A DNA stretch of 64,000 bases. Origin: Tholera decimalis (lineage: Eukaryota; Arthropoda; Insecta; Lepidoptera; Noctuidae). The notes under the pieces are model-generated. The model saw nothing but the letters and a program-made list of their open reading frames with translations, had not been told where the DNA came from and ran no database searches. The position numbers and the translations under genes are program-made. This document shows positions 53,541-64,000 of this stretch, in pieces (within the stretch, counting starts at the first letter, position 1; every line of letters begins with the position of its first letter). Where the stretch lies: positions 15,642,001 through 15,706,000 of the forward strand of contig OW964555.2 in NCBI GenBank assembly GCA_943138885.2. Reading direction: 5' to 3'.

Positions 53541-55031
53541 AGCGTATTAGTGAAGTAAGAAAATACACAGCTAAATTGCTATAATGGCGTGCGCTGGCGA
53601 AATGCTGAGATATACGTAAAGATCATGTACTACAAAAATGTAGGGTTTATGTAGATCTAACAAAAATCCGCAGTACTATGTATCTTACTTTTATATTATA
53701 TAATCCACAATAAGGCAAATTATGTAAAGAAAATATTTAATATTAATAAATAAGGCATGACTTTGTAGTATTATTTTTACGTTCCAAGGTAGGTAGTCTC
53801 ATCATGACAATTTTATGATGATAAACTTTGGCTTTTACAGTATATAATTTGGACTTATAGTTTAGGAGAAAATGTAAATTTAAAATTATTCAACAACGTT
53901 ATTTACCAAAATGGCGCGCGGATGCACGGTTACATTGTAAGCGGACTTGGTCATTGCGTTGATTAAGCGAGTACACAACGGGCAATGTATACTTTTTATA
54001 ACTTGTTGCAATAATGTTCGTTAATGTTCGGAATTTCATAGTGATCAGAATATTTTTGTGTTTTTTACAAATAAAACTGTAATTAAATGTTATTTTCGAC
54101 TTACCGATGGAAAGATATACCTCCTCGCTCTATACTTGCGGTCTGACTTTTTGTTTTACAGGTTATAATTGCACGACACGGCATTTTAAAGCAGAGCTCT
54201 GTGTTCCGAAGTAATCCGAAGCGCACTAAACGCGGTGAATAAATTAATCGGTCGCGCTATGATTGTCGTATCATAAATGTGGCACGCTCGCCACGCCCAC
54301 ATTGCCATTCCAACCTTATTCATCTATTCCGTGGATCTGTGGATAGGTGATCATCTTAACATATCGAGATTCCTTCGTGTCTCGGAAAGCACTTTGAAGT
54401 CGTGGGTACCGGCTGTCATTGGGACATATTTGACTGTCGTTACGGGTTGTCAAAAGCCACAACATTTGACACTATTAGTCCTGCCAAGTGGTATCATGCT
54501 ACCCAGTTACTGACTTATGGTGGGTAGTGGTCCCATTGTTCTGAAGACGAATGTCCGCATCCTGTTAGACAGGAAGGCGACATCATAGTAAGGAAAACGC
54601 TATGCAGCTTTTGCTCGTATGAAAACATTTTTTATACTACACCTGCTTGGAAAGTACCTTGATACTTTATCAAATTTACGGTAGAAAGTACGTCATTGCA
54701 TATCAAACAAATATGCGGGGAGAAACCGCATTTGAGCGGGAGAGAAAAGTGTATGTAAATCCATCTCTTACGGTTAAGACTATGCGCTGGTAACCTAAAT
54801 ATCAAAAGCCAAAAAGTTTTTACAGTGAGTTTTTATCTCCAAGTTCGCAAAATGACACTGGCCACTAGCTGTGTGTTGGATGGTGTCGGGCTGGCAGTGC
54901 GACCCTGCGGCGGCAGGATAAAAAATTTGAAAAAAGAACATGTGAAAATTGCAGACGCCATTGGCGCCATTTTCAATTTGTGTGTTGTTTGAGGATTCAG
55001 TTTTCGTAGAAAGTAAAATAAAACTATCCAA

Positions 55032-55320
55032 ATGAATCCAAATGCCAAAAATCCAAATGATGAAAAAGTAGTGATAGTGATGATGAAGATTTTTTAACTC
55101 CGCCGCAGTTGAAGGAAACAGCAAAAATACTGATTACCTTTTACCACAGAAATCAATTAAAAAATATAATAAAACTTATGACGATTTTTTGCAATGGAAA
55201 AGTGAAAAATTGCGGCATCTTTTTCTGAAACTGTTTTGCTAGCTTATTTCAGTGAAAAAGCGCAAAAATACAAACCAAGTACGTTATGGTCTATGTACTC
55301 AATGTTGAAAAGTACTATTT
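55032..55320 (+). pseudogene. Tyrosine-recombinase-like fragment, second copy
   Basis: Same sequence and same frame breaks as 42548-42836. Confidence 0.6.
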
Positions 55321-55359
55321 ATTCTCCTCGTAGGTGTAGTATAAAGCACTATGTATCAC

Positions 55360-55463
55360 TCGAGAGAAAGTGCGATTCCCGATCTCGGGTGTTTAAAAGC
55401 CCTCGCCTACGGCTCGGGCTTCAAACGACACCCTCGACGGTAATCGGTCACTTTCTCCTCTCG
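55360..55463. repeat. Large GC-rich palindrome, second copy
   Basis: Same as 42876-42979. Confidence 0.7.
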
Positions 55464-55628
55464 GTGAACAATGTACTATTTCAGCCATAAAGTCTATATC
55501 ATTTTACAGCCTTAAAACTATCTCCGCACCGAAATTCATATTGATCCGTTGCTCCATTTTGACGAGAAAGCAGGACAAACAAACACACATTCGCATATAT
55601 ATAATACAACTTGAATTGACTAAAGTCA

Positions 55629-57977
55629 GAATTTTAATTCGATTCCAGATTTGACATTAGCTACTGTCATTTTGTGAAATAATGATACCACATAGGTATA
55701 ATAGTGTAGTGATGAACACAAAAATCGATAAACATTCAGTGTGTGTGCCATCAGTGTGCCAATTAAAGACTAAATTATTGATTTTTATTTAAATAAATAC
55801 ATAATTATTCATAATAATTATTTATTAATTAGTAATCGCTGCTCTATTTTATAAAAAGTTAATATTTTTGTTTTTATATTAAAAACAAAACTTATAATAA
55901 AAGAGCCTAGATAGTTTTCAGTATTGGCAACCCGTGCGCGCTCGTGCAGCTATCGCCATTTTGTTTATCGTGTCATTCGGCTTCATTCTCCCAGTCTGAC
56001 TGCACGAATATCTTATTTCATTGCGAATCGATATTTTGTTATTTTGTTGGGTTTTTATTAAAGTGTTGTTACGTTGTGTTTGTAGTTACGTTTATAGTTT
56101 TTTGTGAACTTTGAGTGAATCTATTTGTTTTGGTTTTCCATCAAAATGGATCCTTAGCCAAGTACATCACAAAAAGACGTGGATGTTTTCTTGTCCCCAA
56201 GAAAAAAACGTCCACGAAAAGCTTTTACTGTTACTGAAAAAGTAATGATCCGCAACGCCTACAAATACGTGAAAAATGAAATTTCTGCGCAATTGGAGGC
56301 CTTTGAAGTTGTGGAAGAAAATGAATGTATGAGCAAAGTTGCTGACATATTGGAAATAACCTCACGCTCTGTTTGTAACGTTTTGAAGGAAGTAAATAAA
56401 AGTGCGCCGCCAACTCCTCCTAAAAAAACTGGAACAAAGCGAAGTTTCAAAGATAAAATTGATGAATTTACATTCTCTGCAATACGAAGAATTGTTCATC
56501 AGTTCTTTTACAGAAATGAACCTCCAACCATTGCAAAGGTTAGTCAGTCAGACAGTATTATTTTATACCTACATCTTTTATATATAAGTAATGATTCCAA
56601 GCTATTATAAAATTTACTATTTTAGATTTTACAAGTGATGAACGATGATTCAGAAATGCCCAAGATTTCCAAAGACACGCTCAGAAAAATTTTGAAGCAT
56701 CTTAATTTTAAATTTGTTGCACGGTCACGCAAGAGCACACTTATTGATCGAAATGATATAATAACATGGCGCCAGCGTTACTTGCGATCTATATGTCAGT
56801 TTCGACGAGAAGGGAGACATATATATTATCAAGATGAAACTTGGGTTAACGCAGGTAAGGCTAACATTTATACACAAAATGAATTTATATACATTTTACA
56901 TTAAATTTAATAGTAATATTGAATGTTCATGTAAGTACTATATTTATTTTAAGGTCATACTGTAAAAAAAAAACAAGGTGGACAAGAAAGTCACATCATC
57001 TCGACAAGCGTTTTTGGAGGGACTGACCACTGGATTAAAAAATCCATCTGGAAAAGGCAAACGTCTCATAATTAGCCATATAGGTAGTGAAGAAGGCTTC
57101 CTGGAAGAGGGGCTCATGATTTTTGAACCAAAGAAAAATTGTGAAGATTACCATGATGAGATGAATGCAGTTAGTTTTGAGGAGTGGTTCGCTGGAGTCT
57201 TACCAAAATTAAGACCAAACTCAATTGTGGTGATGGATAATATTTACTTACCACTCCCGAAAATTAGAAACGGCACCAAAAATGAGCTGGAAAAAAGCTG
57301 CCATTCAAGATTGGCTTTTAAATAAAAATATTCATTACGAACCAGATATGGTTAAAGCTACGCTTTTAGAACTGATTCCACATAACGAGTCTTTTAATAA
57401 GTACGCTGTAGATATGGGCGCAGGTAAAGGGGCATGTAGCTCAAAATAATAAAATCTTCAAATTGACAGACGTGAGAAATTTATTTCAGGAAGGCATTCA
57501 AAAAATTACGGCTACCGAATGGTCTAAATGCGTATCCCATGTTGTCAAAGAAGAGGAAAAAATGAGTAGGCTAGATATGTTAATTGATAATATCACAGAC
57601 ACATTTATAATGAACGTTACAGAAAGTGACAGCGATAGCGATAGCGATGACGGCGACAATTTATAAATAAATTATTACCATAATACATCTATCTGTTTCA
57701 TTTGTCATGATCCTTCATGATCACATTTTTTTATTTATTTCACACACAATTATAAAAGAAAAGTCTCAGATCGTTAATTAATCGTCAAAACTAAATTATC
57801 GGTTCAGAAATATTTAATTTCCTGATATACTTAGTGTACTAGAGTAAAATTATAAACGAGAAGAATCGATCCGGAAATATTCCATTTCCATATCGAATAA
57901 TTTGCAACGTCATTATTTAGTCCTTGTCATAACGTTGCAACACTGAAATTGTCAAATCTGGAATCGAATTAAAATTC
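55629..57977 (+). mobile_element. DDE transposon with 27-bp TIRs, second copy
   Basis: Same as 43145-45493, including flanking bases. It therefore arrived with the block rather than by transposition. Confidence 0.8.
56146..57666 (+). pseudogene. Spliced DDE transposase, broken, second copy
   Basis: Shares the codon-4 TAG, both frameshifts and the deletion of the third-acid region with 43662-45182. Confidence 0.75.
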
Positions 57978-57981
57978 CGAG

Positions 57982-59101
57982 TATAATATAATATAATATA
58001 ATTCTTTATTGGCATAAACTAAATTACAAAGATGTGAGACCCTGCCTCCAGAGCTAGGTTTGAAAACCTGTATTTCAGGAGCCAGTGACTCCTTCCAATG
58101 ATGTTACAATATAGCAAGTTTTATGCAACATGGATACATTTAGAATTTATTGGGTAAAAAATTATACAAAATAAAAAAAGATAAAATAGATGCGTTAAAG
58201 AAATCAAAATAAAATAAAAACTAAATGAGGATTAGGTTATATTAACATTATTGTGAAACCAAAATTATGTACATAAAATTGAATTAATTAAAATTAAATT
58301 TAAAATCCGAATAAAATAATTGTAAATGTTGTGTGTTGATGTAAGAGGTGTGGGTGCTTAGTGTGTGTGAGATTGTGAATGTGTGGTATTGTGTGAGTGC
58401 GTGCGTGAGGATACCAATGTAATATGTCATATATATATTATTTTAGATTCGATTGTAATAGCTTTTCAGTTTCAGTGTAGTCCAAAGCTAGTAGCCAGAT
58501 CTTAAGTTTCTTTTTCACATCACGAGTCTTGAGGGGATAAATGTTGAGGGTTTTGTTTAACTTATTGTAGAGGAAAGTGACAAGGTATACCCGCTGTCCC
58601 TTAGCAGACACCGTACGGCAGCGAAGAGGTAAGCAGACATTTGCAACGGTGCGTTTTTTTCCAGTTGGTGGGAGATATGGCGTAATACTGTGTTGCTTGG
58701 TGACTACTTGTAGAATATAATTCTGTCTGACTGTTAATATTTCACACTTCTCATGTAACACCTTAGTGGGGAATCGAAACGGTTTGAAGGTCATGACTTT
58801 AAGTAGGGATCTCTGAGCCCTCTCAAGGTGTATCAGCAAAGTTTTGCAACCCCCGGCCCATACAGCAACACAATATTCCAAAACTGACTGCGCTAGTGCA
58901 TAGCATACTGTGCGCAGAAGTTTAAAATCAGCTACATATCTCAGTTTTTTAAAAGACCAAATAAGTTTCCTAACACGCGTTGTTGTTAGATTTATGTGCT
59001 GGTGCCAATCTAACTTATCATATACTATCACACCAAGGTATTTCACATGTGAAGATTTAGTAAGCGCTGTGCAAGAGCATTCAGTAGATCAAGTCGCACA
59101 T
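57982..59101 (-). pseudogene. Minus-strand LINE 3' part, second copy
   Basis: Same as 45498-46617. Confidence 0.8.
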
Positions 59102-59106
59102 ATGAG

Positions 59107-60975
59107 GTGGATTTGAACCGAACATAACATACAAGGGCTCAACTTTTTCGGGTACTAAGGCGGCTGGTGCTTTTGCAGATTTTTTCTCGGCTGTTTTTCA
59201 TCCTGATGTTCCGCAGCTTAATGCTGATCATGTCGGTACGTCTGACCATTCTTGTAACAGCAATTACATAAATATACCCCCCTTGTGCCATGTAGACGTT
59301 GTTAAAGGTATAAAAAAACTTAAACCTAACAGTTCTATTGGTCCCGACAATATCCCCCCCTTCATAGTTAAAGACTTAAGAAATATTTTCATTGATCCTC
59401 TTTGCCACATTTTTAATTTAGCCTTGCAGACTGGTACATATCCCTCTCAGTGGAAAGTTTCTAGAGTTGCACCTATTCCTAAGACCCAAAACAAAAGTTC
59501 CGTTGAAGAATACCGCCCTATCGCAATCCTATCTTCCCCGGCGAAGGTCTTCGAAAACATCCTCCATAACGCTATCTATGAGCAAATAAACAAATATCTT
59601 TGTAATGAACAGCACGGTTTCAGAAGCAAAAGGTCAGTTGACACAAATCTCCTGACGCTAGTAGATTATATCTCGTCTAGTTTGGACCGCGGGCGTCAGG
59701 TAGACGTACTTTACTTCGACTTCCGGAAGGCGTTTGATAGGGTCAACAATGACGTGCTGCTAATGAAGCTTAGCAAAATAGGGTTCGCACCATCTCTCCT
59801 CCGTTTCTTTGCAGACTACCTACGTGATCGACAGCAGTTTGTTAGGCTTGGTATGTACGTGTCAGGTACCTATCACACGCGTTCCGGCGTGAGTCAAGGC
59901 TCAATTTTGGGGCCTTTATTATTTCTCATCATGGTCAACGATCTTCCTCAAGTTCTGCTTCATGCTAGATGTCTCTTGTATGCTGACGACTTGAAACTGT
60001 ACCTGGAAATAAACTCCGAGCGTGACAGTTTGGCACTGCAGCAAGATATAGACGCCATTTACAAGTGGAGTGTAGACAACAAGATGGAGTTTAATTCGTC
60101 CAAATGCTTCGCTATGACATTCGGTCGCATGCGGCACCCAGTTAATTTTGAATATAATTTAAATAATAATACCATCACAAAGTCAACAGCCATGAAAGAC
60201 CTGGGAGTCACATTCGACCGAAAGCTCACCTTCCACGACCATATGGCCATGGTAGCTAAACAATCCTACCAAAGGTTAGGTTTTGTTCTGCGTAATTGCC
60301 GCGATTTTCGCTCCGCTCATGCCGTCAAAATAATATTTAATGCGCTCGTGCGTACTAAGCTGGAAACCAGCTCTTGCGTGTGGAATCCACATGAAAGTAC
60401 CTACGCACTTTTATTAGAAAAGGTTCAAAAAGCGTTCCTTAGGTACCTATATAAGCAGAAACATGGCTACTATCCTTACCTCTATCCGACAAAGTTCTTA
60501 CTGGGTTGCCTCGGATACAACTCCCTAGAGGTAAGGCGAGCTCGAGATCAGCTCACAGTAGCCTGTAAGATGCTCCGTGGTACTCTTGACGCTCCTGATG
60601 TGTTACATGTGCTGTCGCGCTTCTTTGTCCCAGACAATTACTGCCGGGGCAAAAAGCACAGGCTGTTTGCCGTACCTCCATGTCGTACTGTTGCACGTGC
60701 TAAGTCGCCAATTCCTCGCACTCTGGCCGCGCTTAATGATCTCTTGGATTCTAATCCAACAAGCGATCTGTTTGCGGATGGATGGATGAAGATTTTATTG
60801 GTATGTCAGATGTACTGTGAGAAGAATTCATGAAAGTGTTGTTAAAACGTTAACCTACTTTTTACTTTGTTTATTTTGTATATTTTTGAATTGTCTCTTT
60901 TAATTTTAGTTACTGTCATTGGTTGTAAACATAACCGTTGTAATTAAATAAATAAATAAATAAATAAAGAAATAA
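59107..60975 (+). mobile_element. Inserted plus-strand LINE, second copy
   Basis: Same as 46623-48491, with the same ATGAG direct repeats (59102-59106 and 60976-60980). Confidence 0.8.
59130..60833 (+). CDS. LINE reverse transcriptase, 5'-truncated, second copy
   Basis: Open frame identical to 46646-48349, with YADD encoded at 59979-59990. Confidence 0.8.
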   Translation, partial: YKGSTFSGTKAAGAFADFFSAVFHPDVPQLNADHVGTSDHSCNSNYINIPPLCHVDVVKGIKKLKPNSSIGPDNIPPFIVKDLRNIFIDPLCHIFNLALQTGTYPSQWKVSRVAPIPKTQNKSSVEEYRPIAILSSPAKVFENILHNAIYEQINKYLCNEQHGFRSKRSVDTNLLTLVDYISSSLDRGRQVDVLYFDFRKAFDRVNNDVLLMKLSKIGFAPSLLRFFADYLRDRQQFVRLGMYVSGTYHTRSGVSQGSILGPLLFLIMVNDLPQVLLHARCLLYADDLKLYLEINSERDSLALQQDIDAIYKWSVDNKMEFNSSKCFAMTFGRMRHPVNFEYNLNNNTITKSTAMKDLGVTFDRKLTFHDHMAMVAKQSYQRLGFVLRNCRDFRSAHAVKIIFNALVRTKLETSSCVWNPHESTYALLLEKVQKAFLRYLYKQKHGYYPYLYPTKFLLGCLGYNSLEVRRARDQLTVACKMLRGTLDAPDVLHVLSRFFVPDNYCRGKKHRLFAVPPCRTVARAKSPIPRTLAALNDLLDSNPTSDLFADGWMKILLVCQMYCEKNS

Positions 60976-62244
60976 ATGAGATTTTATATCTAAATTAACC
61001 GGTTTAATTTTAGAAAAGGAGAATTGTAGATAAGTAGATTTAGCAATATTTAGCGTGAGACGATTAGATCTTAGCCAATGGCTAACCTTATGCAGTCCTA
61101 TTTCAGCACTTCGTTTAACCTCATCCCAAGTCCCTCCATGAAATACTAATGCCGTATCGTCAGCATAAGTGACAATCTTACCGTTCATGAGTGGCAGCTG
61201 GCAGAGGTCATTTATGTAAATCATGAAGAGACTCGGGCCAAGAATGCTACCTTGGGGAACGCCGTAAGTGACCCAGGCATCAGAGCTAACGTTGTCTTTA
61301 ATTTTGACTCTTTGAGTCCGGTCACAAAGAAAATCTCTAAAAATGCTTAGAGCAGTACCACGAATACCGATCTTCTCCAGCTTATCCACAAGTAAGGAAA
61401 TCATGACGGTGTCGAAAGCTTTGGCTAGGTCTAGAAATATGCCAATACATTTCTGTTTTTGATCTAGTTTTAACGTGATGTGATCTACTAATTGGCTTAT
61501 GGCATCTTCAGTGCTTTTTCCTGACCTAAATCCAAATTGGGCATCTGACAGTATTTCATTGTGTTGCAAGTAGTTTGTGAGTCTGTTATTCAGCACCTTT
61601 TCCAATATTTTGGAAAGTGTCGTAAGAACTGAGATGGGTCTGTAGTTTCCGACATCGTCCTTTTTCCCTCCCTTGTGGACAGGAGTTATAAGAGACTTCT
61701 TGAATGCTCTTGGAAAAACCCCTTGAGTAAGGCACATTTCGATAAGTTTAGTCAGATGGGGAACAATAATGTGACGAGCTAATTTGAGAAACTTGGCGGG
61801 GATACAGTCCCACCCAGTTGCACAGTCATTCTTGAGATTTGTTATCAGCTTTTCAATTTCAGCTTCATCTGGAGGGAGCAAAACGATAGAGTTTAAGGTG
61901 GGGGTTACGTCAAATTTATAATTATTTGGTGTTGTTATTTTATCGGCTAGTTGTTTGCCAATATTAGCAAAGTAGATGTTTATATCGTTTACAGCTCTTA
62001 GAGCACTTTTACCTGGGAGTAAAAGATGATCCCCATCTGAATTCGCTTTTGGGGTGTTAATAATAGATTTAACGGCATTCCATTTATCTCTATTGCTATT
62101 TGTATTTTCTAGTAAGGACCTTTCGTATATTCTTTTCAATTTTTTCAAAAGAGAGTTACAAAAGTTTCTATATCTTTTGAACGTCAATTCAGTATAGTAT
62201 CGATTATCTTCGAAATACGATATGAAAATACCAAATTCATACAG
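60976..62244 (-). pseudogene. Minus-strand LINE RT 5' part, second copy
   Basis: Same as 48492-49760. Confidence 0.8.
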
Positions 62245-62558
62245 CTTAAATTAAAACTTTATTACCAAATTTAATAATTAACAAGCCATATGTTAATAAT
62301 TAATGAAAGTTGATGTCATATCTGATTGCAAATTGGTGTTTACAAAAGCAGAACGGATTCAGGTGTGGATGCGTCGCACTGATACACTTTGGCTCGGTTC
62401 CGTATCTAGAATATTAAAAAGCAATCCTTAATGTAAATAGAATAACCAAAAAAAATAGTAAAGCGATAGTCGAGTCATCCAAAATTTTTTATAAATCTAG
62501 TAATGGCTACGAATCTCATTGTTATGTAAGCATGAAAAATTTAATAGCGATATATAAA

Positions 62559-63004
62559 TAAAAAATACACTCTCACACACACATACACTCACACACACAC
62601 ACACACACATCCCACATCACATATAAACTAACAAACATGCATGTTAGATTATTATGCCATTATAATCAAACAAAGAAAAAAAATAAGTTTTTTAATTGTC
62701 ATCCTAATTATTTTAATTCTAATCTTTATTCTATTGTAAATATTTTTGTTATATTCATTCATTTAAATTATTCTAATTTTAATTACAACTACAACTTTTC
62801 TGACATGGAAAATTACCTATGTTTATAATGTTATTTTTTTTAATTATGTAGTTTTCTTTTAATATATTTTTTTTGATTTGTATAACTGCCAGTTTTCTAT
62901 TTGTATGGCACCTTAGTTAACGGAACTAGTTCAGGAGCCAGGGAATTTAAATTTTAAATGTGTACCTAATTTATTTGGCAATAAAGAATTTATTTATTAT
63001 AAAA
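62559..63004 (+). mobile_element. LINE 3' UTR, second copy
   Basis: Same as 50075-50520, including the (CA)n length. Confidence 0.6.
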
Positions 63005-63089
63005 AAATACTATAAAAATGTTAACCCAGACAGCGGCAAAACATTAGAGGTACTATTGGGCGATTAACACGCGTTTTTTTCCCTTAAAG

Positions 63090-63139
63090 CTCTTAGAAAA
63101 ATAGTACTTATAGTAATATAAGTACTATTTTTCTAAGAG
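63090..63139. repeat. Perfect 23-bp hairpin, second copy
   Basis: Same as 50606-50655. Confidence 0.8.
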
Positions 63140-63353
63140 TAACCAAAAACTTTGTTTGTAAATTCGAACGTAATATAGGTAATGTTACAATACTATGTTA
63201 GTAAAATATTCTAAATCTGTTTTTGTTTATTTTTATCCTTTTTGTTTTGTTTTTTTGTGGTCATTTTAATTATTGTATTTAATACTTTAAAACTATTATA
63301 AAAATGTATGTGACACATATTTACAACGAATTAATCGGTCCTCTGTGAGTGTC

Positions 63354-63482
63354 GTGCATGCCTTTAAGTAACTTGCTTACACAGGACTATTAATGTATGT
63401 TTATCTGCATATAAATTTGTAAATAAGTTTTTGGTGTGCCTTGGAAATAAATAAATAAATATAAATAAATAAAATAAAAAAT
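63354..63482 (+). mobile_element. LINE 3' end with (TAAA)n tail, second copy
   Basis: Same as 50870-50998. Confidence 0.45.
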
Positions 63483-63940
63483 GTTAGCGACGAAACAATT
63501 TGTTTTTAATATAATTTTTACGTTAGTTTTTAATATAATTCTCATGTTGAGTGAAATGCAAATTTCTTAATGAGTAAAAAATAAACATGTAATCTATAGT
63601 CATGATTTTACTAAATTTTATACAGGAATAAAATAGGTAATATGTTTTTATATGAGTTTTATTACAGATTTTATGCAATGCAGACTGCTGTTAGATGTTA
63701 TTTTGAAAAAAAGAAAATGATTATTTGCATGATTATTACACGCACTTATAAATCACTCTGTATGGCAACCATATGCTCATTACGACCAAGAAGAATTTCA
63801 CCAATGAGTACAGGAAGGTACTTCTTATTACCGAATTATTAAAGTAGGTGAAACAAGCCTCTACCATTCCAGTTCACATAAATTGAATAGCTGAACATAT
63901 CAAACAGAAAGCGATTAGGTAGGTCATTAAAGGTACTTAC

Positions 63941-64000
63941 CGGCTAATTCTTGATACATCTTTATTAGAGATCCAGAATGTATCCGTTTCAGTGTAATAC
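63941..64000 (-). CDS. Unidentified host exon, second copy, partial
   Basis: The donor-side 60 bases of the exon at 51457-51560, with the same GTAAGT donor (63935-63940). The acceptor side lies beyond the window. Confidence 0.55.

Larger units (their letters stand above)
53929..64000 (+). repeat. Second copy of the direct duplication, cut by the window end
   Basis: Repeats 41445-51516 base for base as far as I compared. The copy is entered from GGATGCACG rather than GCGCATGT, so identity starts abruptly at 53929. Confidence 0.95.

Overview
The window looks like insect nuclear DNA, most probably from a moth or butterfly. It is AT-rich, has GT-AG introns, and is dense with repeat families that I associate with Lepidoptera: Helitron-derived short elements ending in a CTAGT motif, tRNA-derived SINEs, RTE/Jockey/CR1-type LINEs, mariner-type transposons and a BEL/Pao LTR element. 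I see no prokaryotic gene layout, CRISPR array, rRNA or intact tRNA gene. These calls come from reading alone; no database search was possible.

Layout. 1-4230: a possible coding exon at the left edge, three dispersed repeats, then the only intact host-type gene, a single-exon secreted acid-lipase-like gene (2782-4089) with a TATA box and a polyadenylation signal. 4230-15700: AT-rich non-coding DNA with an unclassified 2.58-kb element bounded by perfect 38-bp inverted repeats (5212-7795), a TTAA-flanked MITE, and SINE copies, one with a 15-bp target duplication. 15728-17572: a complete Tc1/mariner-type transposon with an intact DD35E transposase. 17600-30850: LINE fragments (one nested inside another), SINEs, Helitron-like repeats and a truncated transposase. 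30854-35694: a BEL/Pao retrotransposon with both LTRs, a 5-bp target duplication, tRNA-Tyr-type primer site and polypurine tract, but heavily deleted inside. 35700-39790: Helitron-derived DNA in which a roughly 1.95-kb hexanucleotide array interrupts the helicase reading frame.

41445-64000: the most striking part. A block beginning at 41445 recurs in direct orientation at 53929 (offset 12,484 bp) and runs without visible change to the window end. Each copy holds a tyrosine-recombinase-like fragment next to a large palindrome, an intron-containing but broken DDE transposon with 27-bp inverted repeats, a minus-strand LINE split by a plus-strand LINE, LINE tails, a perfect 23-bp hairpin, and a 104-nt apparent coding exon on the minus strand. 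Because nonsense and frameshift mutations are shared by both copies, the block was duplicated after its elements decayed, or it is an assembly duplication.

The genes do not form a pathway. The lipase stands alone, and nearly all other coding sequence belongs to mobile elements, mostly decayed and nested. The best candidates for something new are the array-in-helicase structure, the unclassified 38-bp-TIR element, the recombinase fragment with its palindrome, and the exon-bearing 12.5-kb duplication.
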